Source: Asterias rubens
Taxonomy: Eukaryota > Echinodermata > Asteroidea > Forcipulatida > Asteriidae
Direction: 5' to 3'
Assembly: GCF_902459465.1 (NCBI RefSeq)
Contig: NC_047081.1
Location: forward strand, 4,803,883-4,867,882
DNA length: 64,000 nt
This document shows, one piece after another, positions 53,265 to 63,583 of this stretch. A program made the position numbers and the translations under genes. Each line of letters starts with the position of its first letter. The stretch's first letter is position 1. Under the pieces are notes generated by a model that ran no database searches, was not told the origin of the DNA, and worked only from the letters and a program-made list of their open reading frames with translations.

Positions 53265-53333
53265 GATTATATCAACTTTTCTGTGTCACGGCCTTGTAGA
53301 ATAGGTTAACATCAGAAAGAAATCACATTGAAG
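53265..53333 (-). other. LIN54: LIN54 5' UTR part of first coding exon
   Basis: Acceptor TTGTTGTTTTGCAG before 53333 with a good pyrimidine tract. It pairs with a donor GGCGAAAG|GTAGCA at 53601, implying a 5' UTR intron 53334-53600 and a non-coding exon upstream of 53601. Confidence 0.6.
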
Positions 53334-53467
53334 CTGCAAAACAACAATAAAACATTGTACATAAAAAATAAACATCAGGTTGGCTTCTAACGTTTACATG
53401 TAGGTACATGTATTGTACTCAAGGCCCTTAAACAAAGAGCTTGCCTATGTTGTTAAACAAATTCACG

Positions 53468-54181
53468 CACGCTATCTACGAGCCACCCGGCATTATAAAC
53501 CGGCTGAATGTATTCACATAACTCTTAGCTTGCTTTGTGTGTATTGAAAAGTGAAACAAATAACATTTGAACAAGAAATTTTTAACGATAACTTTGCTAC
53601 CTTTCGCCGACTCTAATTTCATCGTTTCGTGCATCACGGCGCAGCCATCTTGGAATATGCGAATCAACATGACGTCAACGGCCTGCTGAGATGTGGGCCC
53701 GTGAGGGCGCGAATACAAATCAACGGCCGTTTTATGTGAATTAAGCTTGTGTAGTTTTTCGTGAACTACGTAGCACGTGCACGTAAAAAATACACAAGCT
53801 TAATTCACATAAAACAGCCGTTGATTTGTATTCGCGCCCTCACGGGCCCATAGCTCAGCAGGCCGATGACGTCATGCTGATCCGCATATTCCAAGACGGC
53901 TGCGCCGTGCACGATTCGATGAAAATTAGAGTCGGCGAAAGGTAGCAATCGTTAAAAATTCTTTTAAAAAAATTAGAGTCGGCGAAAGGTAGCAATCGTT
54001 AAAAATTCTTTTAAAAAATTCTTTTAAATTTGTTATTTGTTTCACTTTTCAATACACACAAAGCAAGCTAAGACTAAGAAAAGATTAAGAAGAGTTATGT
54101 CCTGTCGATGTCATAATTATAATATGTGAACACATTCAGTTCAGCTGGTTTATAATGCCGGGTGGCTTGTAGATAGCGCGC
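53468..54181. repeat. Large palindrome over the LIN54 promoter and first exon
   Basis: Left arm 53468-53763 and right arm 53780-54181 are inverted copies around a 16-bp centre AACTACGTAGCACGTG. Pairing landmarks: GGGCCCGTGAGGGCGCGAAT with its inverse at 53829-53849; TTAAGCTTGTGTA with TACACAAGCTTAA; AGAGTCGGCGAAAGGTAGCA in both arms. The right arm is longer because of a 47-bp tandem duplication (53920-54015) and small insertions. The left arm holds the presumed LIN54 first exon and its splice donor. Confidence 0.93.
53642..53677 (-). promoter_or_regulatory. LIN54 promoter motifs: YY1-like and CRE
   Basis: Minus strand CCAAGATGGCTGC (YY1-like, 53641-53653) and palindromic TGACGTCA (53670-53677). 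The inverted copy keeps the CRE (53867-53874), but the YY1 core is changed to AAGACGGC. Motif matches only. Confidence 0.45.
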
Positions 54182-54816
54182 GAGAATTGTTTTAATTCCT
54201 TAGCTGCATGAGGGAATGGGGTGGACGTGTGGCTAAGGATTCAGCTATCCTTGGCCACACAAGTGGGGCTACATGTATGCATGGAATGGACAACTCGACA
54301 CCCGACAATCACAATAGAGCCCTCGGAGTCGGACCATTGACCATGCACACACGAAATCGAGACGAACGTCGCCAATTTATGTCAAAAATTGTCACCTTAA
54401 TATTTCCCAAATTAAGTTAGGCTTTACAAATAATGATAAAATATGTCTGATAATGTAGATATTTATTTCAATCGTTAAGATATGTTTTGAAATATAAATG
54501 AATTCTCACCGAATTTGCAGATTTCCATTGCGGCTATTTGTTCAAAATCACGCGCGTACCACTACATGCACAGTGACAGCCCATAATATTTACAAAGTGA
54601 TCAAAGGTCAACCTCACTCTGTAGTTTTTGTTTTCAAAAATCATAAAAATAAAGGTTTTAAATTATTTGAACATATTTTTTGTAACCAATTATATCTAGT
54701 TAGTCTTTATATATTGTTTTACTTATTTATTTGAAATTGTATGATATGTTTAGTTACCATCTAGTTATTTTATTTGTAAAGCCCGCATCACTTGTGCCGT
54801 AGATCCAAAACTCAAC
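54182..54816. promoter_or_regulatory. COPS4 5' flank
   Basis: Between the palindrome and the COPS4 start codon. No TATA box is clear. A possible acceptor TTTATTTGTAAAG at 54768-54780 would allow an upstream UTR exon. The start codon itself lies in a YY1-like AACATGGCGGCG. Confidence 0.35.
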
Positions 54817-54890
54817 ATGGCGGCGTCCATCAAACAACAACTTTTAGCTCTGGTCAATACTGGGTGTGCTCCTAAAGATTTAACAGAGAA
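54817..54890 (+). CDS. COPS4: COPS4 exon 1
   Basis: ATG at 54817; ends GAGAA|GTACCT, phase 2. Encodes [16 protein letters not shown] and KDLTEK. The donor GTACCT is weak, but phase and homology demand it (next residues YRKIL). Confidence 0.88.
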
Positions 54891-57800
54891 GTACCTATTT
54901 TTGTCTTCTTGTTTTACTTTTACGTAGCTGCTGCGAGTGGATCTTTTTATGTTGAGAAATCCCGGATAACTTTCCGTATGGCGCCACCACTTTTTCACTC
55001 ATTTTTACAAAAAGGGTTATTATCATTTGAATTGAGTTGATTGAACTTTGATTTGAAGAGGTACATCATGTACGTAGGATTGTAGTATCGTATTCGTAGC
55101 GTCATACGTTATCGACCCTCATATGTTTTCGGTCCCCAACTTTGATTCCCGTTTACCGCGAAACTGTGCAAGCTGCACCGGTCACAGAAGCTATGCAGTT
55201 TACTCACGTCTCACGGTCTGTATTTTCATCAGGCTTAATCATGCTGAGAATAAAGTTTCCTGTCGTTGGTTATGATCAAATATTTATAAAATGGTTGATT
55301 TTTGGTACTAATCACTAGTGCATTATTATGCCAACATTCAAATTAGTCAAAGAAACATCATCCAACCTCGAAAGTTTAAAACAAAATTACTATCTGCTAG
55401 ATTGAGTTTCATTCTGCTTTAGTCACTAGATGGATCACGTGAGGGGTGGTTACTATTAGTATTTGGGATTCTGGTGTGCAAATGTGGGGAAAATATTTGT
55501 AAAAAATTAAGTGAAAATTACAACAAATTTTTTATTTAATTTACTGCATAATGGTTATAAATTCCGATAAGCGTAATAAATTTTAAGTCTACATTAAAGA
55601 GAAAATATCATAGATTGGTTTTCTTATCTCCTGAAAGTGAAACCAAACATTACTGGTCTGAAATGGGGGAAAACGGATTGTTATGAAGTGTGAGTGCATC
55701 AAATTATTCTGCGTGTGTGGCAGCACGTTCTGGTGCAAAGATCTCGTTCAAAAAGAACTGTGGCATGCAAGCGTGAAGGGCAAAACATTTTAAAGAAACA
55801 AGTTTCTTGCGATTGGGTTGTCGAAATAGAATTTTTTGTTGGCCTACATGCAAGAAAGATAATGAAATCAAATTGTTTTTGTTTTTTTGTTTTTTTTTAA
55901 TAACAAAATAATAACAAAAATTTCAGTGCCGCTGCGGCTTCCAATATTGGAGCTGGCGGGGACGAGCAACATGTTATTTGTTTAAATTGGCCTAAGGAGT
56001 AAGAAAAAAAACTAGTATAAGCAGGCATGCAACTCTTCCACGATTTTGTTTAGCCAAATATATGCCTGGCAACAACAGTGTACAACTACAATCATGTAAA
56101 ATAAGCCTAGTCAGTAGTACATGCTAACAATGCAACTAAGAGCATAATAAACCTCAACATTTTCTAGGGAACCATTGTAGGTATCATGTCTTGTGGCGTT
56201 TCGGCTGCCTCGCTTCGCACTTGCGTTGTGCCTTTGAAAATTTTACTCTTTTTTTTTTCAATGGACAGTTGCTTGCCTGTATAAGTCAGTAAGTGAATAA
56301 TGGCTTCCCATTCTGGGCATACATAACGCTGTATGTTTTGAAAATGGTCATTGAAATGTTTGTTCATTATTTTCTGGTATTCAGCCAGCATTGGAGCAGT
56401 ACTTAAGTTTGGCCTGTTTTTTTTTCATCCCAAAGGTATCGTAAAATTCTGGCTGATGTTCTAAAGTTGAAGGAGAATGATCTGAGAGAGGGTCTCCAAT
56501 CATTAATTGAAGCCTGTGAGTAAACATTTACATGTCTGTAAGTGTAACCGTATTTAAAAAATTACAGAGATAGCAATAAGTCATCAGGGTGTTGTGGGTT
56601 AGAATCCCAGTCATAAAACTTGTTCCCTTGAGCAAGATACTTAACTATGATTACTTCTCATCACTCATGAGTATACATGCAATACCTGCGAGGGTAGAGA
56701 GAGGTTGATATTGTGTTTGAAAAAGCCTTTGGAGCGCCATAAGCTCGGGAATGTATACTCCCCAGGGAGCTGAGAAAGTAATTACCGTAATTTTCGGATT
56801 ATAAACCGCGCGGCGTATAAACCACACTTCCTCAAAATATACAAAAAATATTTAGATGTCGGCGTATATGCCGCGCGGCGTATAAACCGCGATCAAAATA
56901 AAAAAAGACATGAAAAAACTAACCTCAAAACACGGAAGTGAAGTACGCAAACCTGCCGCGTTACGGGTGATTTTTTATCTCACACTGTCAGTCCTGAGTT
57001 ATATTTTGTTTCCATCAACAACCCTTTTCAAGAATTTGCGATTTGATGATCGGTTGTGTTGACCATATGTTTTGTGAACTTCTTTGGCAATAATCTCCGT
57101 GAATCAAAGATCGGTCTACAACGCACACCGAGAAATAGTTGAACTTTGCCCTGCATCGCATCGCCCTCTGTTGACAAAAGTTGTTCACGTTTGATTAGAC
57201 TGGGCCCCGAGCCTCAAAGCGTGGGTCAGACGTTCAAGCTCCCCGTTGTACAATGGGCAGCCGCTCTACTCGATCCGTCCGAAGTCTAGCCAAGATTTTA
57301 TGAATGGAACTATCACCGGCCAATCAACAACGGCCAATCATCAAACGGCCAATCACCGCATGCGTGAACACATAGGGGCCGTGCTTGTTTGCGGTCCCCG
57401 TGTGGCGATGTGCAGTGACAGGCGGGCGGCACATCACTCAGTCTTGTATAGTTGGCCGCAATGTGGAGTTGCGTCGTAATTAAAGTGGAAATGTATTAAA
57501 GTTTACACTATTGATCGTAATTGAAATGATCTATTATAGGATAGCATTCTTTTTGGTTTTTTTTTTTTTTGGTTGGCCGGTGTTTCTCCCTCCCTTTTAT
57601 TGTAGTCCCACAACGAGGATCCACACAACAGATTATTGCATCGACGGACGGGCGGACGGACGTAGCGTGTGTGTATGCAGTAATGTATCATGCAGCGTGC
57701 ACATTAAGCACATGTACACACATGCGAGTTCGTAAAGCTAGCAGTCTGTTAATTGCGCTGCTCAATCTCGAGATTGCACAACAGATGTTGGCTGCACCGT

Positions 57801-60800
57801 ACTGAGCGATGTTCGCTGACGGGTTGCGCTACGCCCTCGCATTTGCGCCGCCTGGAAATAAAATTCCCAATGTTACTGGACTCAACAATCAGGGCAGTTT
57901 GGAAACGTTTTGTTTGATCCCCCGGAGCGGCATAGCTCTTTGCGTACGTCCATTCACCATTCTGCTGTTGCGGTGTGCGTGGTTGAGCTGAAGAAACCGC
58001 TGGCTGACACGAGTGTAGCGGATGTCTGACGTCAGTATATAAAGATCGTGGGAAAAATAGACAGGGGACGAGTCTATTTCGCCGAGACACGAGTATAGCT
58101 TGAATGTCTGACGCCAGCATGTAGAGATCGCTAGGATAAATAGACGGGCACCAGTCTAGTCTAACCCGAGTTGCGCTGAGCGGGGGGAGCTAGCTAGCTG
58201 AGGGCGGCTGTTAAACGTTTTACAAAGGAAACATGGAATACAATTGTGGTGGGATTTTCAACAGGTTTTTGTCATCACACAGGCAGGTTTTTGTTCTCGT
58301 TTAAAAAAAAAAAAACATTATTTAGAATATTTTACAAACGATCTTTCTTTTTAAAAATGCCGTTTTTCTCTTAAATATTTATACGTCGGCTTACAAGCCG
58401 CCCGGAGAATAAACCGCAGGAGTTCAAAAAAATGTCAAAATCAACATATAAACCGCGGTTTATAATCCGAAACCCACTTAAAGGGACACGTTGCTTTGGA
58501 TCAGACAAGTTGTAACTGTTTGTTATAAAATGCTAAATATGGTTGGAAAGAGGTTTTGAAAGTAGAATACAATGATCCTTTTACTTTGTTAACTACATGT
58601 AACACGGTTGTTCATAAATGGCCGACTGTGTTAATTGACGAGGTAAAAGGAAAAGCGTGCAATTTGGAGGCATGTTTGTGTGGATCAATGTATTTTAATT
58701 TTACAACATCTTTCTGCCCATACATGTATGCATTTTATAACAAACGGTTACAGACGCTTTTCAAAGACCAACTCGACCGATCCAAGGCAACGTGTTCCTC
58801 TAACACAAGGATTAGTTATTATTATTATCTATACTATTAAAAGCGTAACCTGCGCCATCTTGGATTGAAATTAGAAGGTCCAGTGGCATGGCATCCTTGT
58901 GGAAATCAACACAGTTGTGTGTGTGTAATTCAACACGTTTGTGTGGTTTCAGACATCGGGTTGCAAGTCTACAAAACCCCCACCCAAACTCCCACTTACG
59001 AGTCATCTGATTTAAGGAAGTTTGGGCGGCGACCGTGTGTCAACCACTGGTCGATGTTGTTTCCAGACTTCCTAGAAATCTTTCTGACAGGTGACTCATT
59101 GGACAGTGTTCCGAAGATGGTTCTCCGGATTGGTTCACTCATTGCCCCTTGCCCGCCCACCCGCCATTTGATCCGCCCTTTTTGGTCGGGTTACTTTCGT
59201 GTTGTACTAAGCATGGTTCTCCGGATCGGTTCATTTATTGCCACGCAGGGTCGAAGAGGCTGGCTGCCAGGACAAAACCGAAACAAATTTGCATTGAATG
59301 AAGTAAGTCACCGTGCTGTATAAAGCATGTGAAATCGAGCCAAGCCTCTGGTCAGTGTATGAGTGGTGGAGACAGGCCACCTGTTGCTTGGTGAAGGAGG
59401 ACCCAGTGGGAGCACTTTAAGTTGAAAGTGGGTTGCGACCTCGTATTTCCAATAAATCTAAAAAGAGGCCGACGCTCTTACCCCCCCCCCCCCAACCGAA
59501 AAGAGCGGTGGTTAACAAAAAAGTAGATAGAGTTGTGGCACACAGCATGTTCCAAAAACTTGCTTTATTTAGTGCTACAACAACACTATGTATCGTGGGA
59601 CGTGACGCAATAAGTAAAGGGTCCAAGATTCTAAAATCGTAGCGTTATTGGAAACAAAGCAACAAATAATTCACCAAAGCAAAGCTGTTAACTTTCTTCC
59701 TTTTACAGTCGGATAAACTCTGATATTGGCTGAGACTATTCAAGCCTTTTTAGTCGGATATCTCCTCTGCTATTTAGTACCGATGATTATTGTTGAGGAG
59801 GATATTATATTAAACCAGCCTCTTACCAGCCATTGGTTCGTGGAGGTACCTGATTTGTTGAGAAGGGAACCAAAATACCACTAATGACAAATTCATCAGG
59901 TTATAAAAATGTTTTGGTCTGATTTGCTCTTTGACAAAGACCTCCTGATTGGTAGGCAATGTGGAGACACTTGACTATTACCCGCGAGCACGTGAATTGT
60001 ATGCGCTCGGTACAATACAATAAGTGTGTATAGCAGTGCGTTATATTTTAGTCGACTACATGTAGGTAATTACCATTACATTCGGCTAAGCAGGGACATA
60101 CTTGTGCAGTTGAGTTAACAAAATTACTACAATAACAATAACAGAGCCGATTGAATTAAAACTATGCTCAAAAGTCGGGGACAAACTAATCCACGTTTAT
60201 GCGGATAATAAGTTTACTTTGTATTCATCCAGGATTAATTGACATGGTCTCATACGCCTCTTTATGTTTATATCCTTTATATTATAATGTACTTCATATT
60301 TCAATCTTAAGCATAATAATACCCAAAAAGGTAAATACACAAAATAATGATCAACAATCTTGTGACAACCAATTACATGTACACCCCTAACACTACCATT
60401 TTTCTTACACTAATCAACAGTTTACACAAAGAACGAAATGAAGAGACCCCCCAAAAAAAACTAAAATAATATGGGCCTACAACACTACATCCACAACTAA
60501 ACTTTAACATCGATACCAAGAAACATACATTAGGGCCTATATCATTAATTCGCTCCCTCATGGGGAATTACCAAACTACACACCAAAACATCAACAAACA
60601 AACAAGTCAAAATAATTACACTTAAAAGAAGTTTAAAGGGCATGGACAAAAAGAAACAAATGGCGAAACACAGATATATAAAAAAAATTGAGACACAAAT
60701 AAAAGGAGAAAAAAACAAATAAAGACTCAAATAAAAAATAATCCAAATAATAAAAGTATAGAATCTTATATGTTATGAATCTTTGGAGCTTAAGATCCTC

Positions 60801-63583
60801 ATTCATTTTAAATACAATTCCCAATCCAACTATACAAAGTGAGTGTAACCTCTGTTCCTCCGAATACGCCTCTCTTAATATGTATGCATAAGGTACGTCA
60901 ACCCAAAACAGAGCTATGGGCGCATCCACTGCAACTAGTGGCGGACTTGCGCCATAGCCGATCATTTTGGGGTAGAATTATGACGAAATGCATAAATATT
61001 AAGAGAGGCGTATAACACCCTCACCCACATTACATTTCAAAACATTTGTGTAAAGGGGCTTCATCATCTAGCGGGGTGCCGCGCGAAGCGCGGCATCCCG
61101 CTAGTTATTATTATTATTATTATTACCTTGCAGTGGTGAATGAAACTGTCAGTCTGGTCATCTCAAGACAGTTATTGACAGAGGTGTCCAACCATCTTAG
61201 CACATTGACAGATGAAATCTCCAAGAAAGTTTGCCATTTTATGATTGAGAAGGTTCAACCTAGAGTGGTGTCTTTTGAAGAGCAGGTAAGATCAGTCAGT
61301 AGTCAGGATCAGTCCGTAGTCAAGATCAGTCAGTAGTCAAGATCAGTCAGTAGTCAAGATCAGTCAGTAGTCAAGATCAGTCAGTAGTCAAGATCAGTCA
61401 GTAGTCAAGATTTCTACAGAGAAACAGTAACTTATAATAGTCAGTAGTCAAGATTTCTACAGAGAAACAGTAACTTATAATAGTCAGTAGTCAAGATTTC
61501 TACAGAGAAACAGTAACTTATAACAGTCAGTAGTCAAGATTTCTACAGAGAAACAGTAACTTATAATAGTCAGTAGTCACGATTTCTACAGAGAAACAGT
61601 AACTTATAATAGTCAGTAGTCAAGATTTCTACAGAGAAACAGTAACTTATAACAGTCAGTAGTCAAGATTTCTACAGAGAAACAGTAACTTATAATAGTC
61701 AGTAGTCAAGATTTCTACAGAGAAACAGTAACTTATAATAGTCAGTAGTCAAGATTTCTACAGAGAAACAGTAACTTATAATAGTCAGTAGTCAAGATTT
61801 CTACAGAGAAACAGTAACTTATAACAGTCAGTAGTCAAGGTTTCTACAGAGAAACAGTAACTTATAATAGTCAGTAGTCAAGATTTCTACAGAGAAACAG
61901 TAACTTATAATAGTTGCATTGACTTGCAATCAAAGATATTTAAAAACAAAACAAAGTATGACTGGTTTCTATTTCATGCTTGCGTAAGAGCAGATATATT
62001 TGATATTAGGGGCCATTCAAAATTGTCAATGTTTTAAAATTTCGATTTCTTTTCGAATTATTAGGTGGGTGGGTCAAAAGCCTCTTCGAAATTTAAATTC
62101 ACTTTTCATTAAAAAAAAAAAAAAAAAAAGCTAGATCGTTTGACTTGCATTCCATGGAGGTAGCAACTGCAGACCAAGCAAGTCTCATGCTTTCATGCAA
62201 CGCAACCATCTTCTCACGCTCAGGGCTGGACAGGGAAAACAAAGTAATAACGCAAAATCTTCAGATTGCGCGCAGTTTTTCAGAATTATCAACTTGGGCT
62301 GCTGGCATACAAACAGAGCGCGAATTTGCAGATTTCGAATTTGCTAAGCGCAAAACGCGAATTGCGCACAAGTTTGTCCCAATCCGTTTAGCAAATTTGT
62401 TGAATGCGCCCCACGTGCATATAGACTCAACACATCAGGTAGAAGTCATGTGCGGACGATTTTGCACATCATTTTAGCCGGAAATTAATTTTCTTGGGGG
62501 AAATATTCTGACACAATCGTACCTCCACATCCAGCAACATCTCCTGTGTACCTCATGTGAATGTGAAGTAAACTGGAAAATTTTTTCATGCATATGAAGA
62601 AAAGAAATCCTTTAAAAAAAATTCTGGACAATTTTTGTATAGCCAAGGGTTTCGGTCACAATAAAAGTTGATAAAAGTTTTAGCCCAGGGCTACAATAAC
62701 TGGGCCTGCGGTCCGGTGCTAGGCCCAAATGTGCATTAATAACATCCATGATGCAGCACACACGAGTACAAGTACCATGCAAGTACAGTATGCACAATGC
62801 AAACCACATGTAGTTTTCTTTTTAATACTGCACATAACAAATCAATGTTTTTATAATCGAAATTAGGGGTGGGTGGGTCAAAAATCTTTGGAAAAGAAAT
62901 CGAAACTTTAAAACATTGAAAATTATGAATGGCCCCTTATGGTAACATAATGTAGGTGAGTAACAGATTAATTCGGTATGGCAATGGGCCCTCTATTGTA
63001 TGTTTGGCTGTTTTCATTTGTTTATAGGTTTTAGATGTACCTAGTAATTGTAACTGAAGAATTGTTAGTTATTATAGAGCAGACTAATCTTGTTTAAAGC
63101 CACTGGACACTTTCAGAACAAAAAAAGGTTCACAGATTAATAAATAACTTTCAGGGTTTACAGAAGGCAATGGTGAAAGATTTCTCTTGAAATATTATTC
63201 CATGAAATACTTTACTTTTTGAGAAAACATTAAATCAACCCTTGATATTGAGAATTACGAATTTATTTTAAACGCATGTCATGACACGGCGAAAGGTGCG
63301 GAAACAAGGGGTGGGTTTTCCCATTATTTTCTCCTGACTCCGTTGACTGATTGAGCCTAAATTTACACAGGTTTGTTATTGTTGTGATACACAAAGTGTA
63401 GGCCTTTGGACCGAAAGTGTCTGATGGCTTTAAGAAATTTGTACTTTGATGTAACTGATGCTTTCTTGATATGATTCAGGTAGCCACAGTGAGGCAGCAT
63501 CTATCTGGTATATTTGAGAGGGAACAGGCATGGAGAGACGCGGCCAATATTCTTGTTGGTATCCCTCTGGAGACTGGACAGAA
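54817..63583 (+). CDS. COPS4: COPS4 (COP9 signalosome subunit 4), exons 1-4, cut by window edge
   Basis: Exons 54817-54890, 56436-56515, 61134-61285 and 63480-63583 join in phase to give the first 136 codons plus two bases of about 406. Landmarks against vertebrate CSN4: [14 protein letters not shown] start, [29 protein letters not shown], and [12 protein letters not shown]. These cover the N-terminal helical repeats that contact neighbouring subunits; the PCI domain and C-terminal helices lie beyond the window. CSN4 is one of the PCI subunits of the signalosome, which removes NEDD8 from cullins and so tunes SCF/CRL ubiquitin ligases. Start choice: MAAS.+Q.L matches the family N-terminus and the ATG is in a strong context (AACATGG). 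Introns contain dense mobile elements. Confidence 0.96.
54891..56435. other. COPS4 intron 1, no further feature seen
   Basis: AT-rich; frames at 55694-55900 and on the minus strand at 56164-56391 have no recognisable family. Confidence 0.45.
56436..56515 (+). CDS. COPS4: COPS4 exon 2
   Basis: Acceptor TTTTTTTTTCATCCCAAAG, donor GCCT|GTGAGT. 80 nt encoding [20 protein letters not shown] and QSLIEA. Confidence 0.92.
56570..56780 (+). mobile_element. tRNA-like SINE fragment in COPS4 intron 2
   Basis: B-box-like GTGGGTTAGAATCCCAGTC, then the family body CCCTTGAGCAAGATACTTAA and a CTCCCCAGGGAGCTGAGAAA end also seen in the copy near 36310-36340. Confidence 0.6.
56783..58473. mobile_element. TIR DNA element, about 1.7 kb, non-autonomous
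   Basis: Left TACCGTAATTTTCGGATTAT and AAACCGCGCGG; right CCGCGGTTTATAATCCGAAA. Inner CGGCGTATA.ACCGC motifs recur on both sides (56865-56895 and 58385-58420). No transposase frame seen. ACCGTAATTTTCGG-type ends recur in many animal genomes, but I cannot place the superfamily. Confidence 0.8.
58478..58803. mobile_element. MITE family B, complete
   Basis: Ends TTAAAGGGACACGTTGCTTT and CCAAGGCAACGTGTTCCTCTAA are inverted; TGGATCAGACAAGTTGTAAC pairs with CCAACTCGACCGATCCA. Reference copy for the fragments at 30777 and 19800. Confidence 0.88.
60867..61010. mobile_element. MITE family C copy 2, nested in the Helitron
   Basis: 144 bp; TIRs CGCCTCTCTTAATATGTATG and CATAAATATTAAGAGAGGCG, flanked by TA on both sides. 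Same family as 34084-34234. Confidence 0.9.
61068..61104 (+). terminator. Helitron 3' terminal hairpin
   Basis: Near-perfect stem CTAGCGGGGTGCCGCGC / GCGCGGCATCCCGCTAG around GAA. In Helitrons this hairpin plus CTRR marks the 3' end for rolling-circle replication. Confidence 0.85.
61134..61285 (+). CDS. COPS4: COPS4 exon 3
   Basis: Acceptor TTATTACCTTGCAG, donor GAGCAG|GTAAGA. Encodes [20 protein letters not shown] through [13 protein letters not shown]. Starts two bases into a Leu codon, ends in phase 0. Confidence 0.96.
61286..61915. repeat. Minisatellite: 17-bp units, then 43-bp units
   Basis: About six ATCAGTCAGTAGTCAAG units follow directly on the exon 3 donor. About 12 units of 43 bp follow (TCAGTAGTCAAGATTTCTAC, AGAGAAACAGTAACTTATAA, TAG). 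The 43-bp unit contains the 17-bp motif, so it arose from it. Confidence 0.97.
62009..62936. mobile_element. PIF/Harbinger-like MITE, 928 bp
   Basis: Ends GGGGCCATTCAAAATTGTCA and TTATGAATGGCCCC are inverted, pairing on through TTTTAAA..TTTCGATTTCTTTTC. Flanked by TTA on both sides (62006-62008, 62937-62939). The frame at 62145-62477 has no transposase motif. Confidence 0.8.
63093..63432. mobile_element. MITE family A, diverged copy in COPS4 intron 3
   Basis: Ends TTTAAAGCCACTGGACACTT and AAAGTGTCTGATGGCTTTAA are inverted. The body keeps TGATTGAGCCTAAATTTACA and CAGGTTTGTTATTGT. About 50 bp upstream of exon 4. Confidence 0.75.
63480..63583 (+). CDS. COPS4: COPS4 exon 4
   Basis: Acceptor TATGATTCAG, donor CAGAA|GTGAGT (phase 2). 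Encodes [20 protein letters not shown] and [14 protein letters not shown]. The next exon is outside the window. Confidence 0.95.

Larger units (their letters stand above)
58828..61104 (+). mobile_element. Non-autonomous Helitron, 2277 bp
   Basis: Starts TCTATACTATTAAAAGCGTA, a classic Helitron 5' end, and finishes with a 37-nt GC-rich hairpin (61068-61104, GCGGGGTGCCGCGCGAAGCG...) ending CTAG. The insertion is exactly between A and T of a (TTA)n tract (..ATTA | TC...CTAG | TTATTA..), with no target duplication. No Rep/helicase frame is inside. It fills the right part of COPS4 intron 2. Confidence 0.9.

Noticed and set aside
58865..59323. 152-codon frame inside the Helitron
   Set aside because: No Rep/helicase motif; contains a short internal duplication (MVLRIGS twice) but no known domain.
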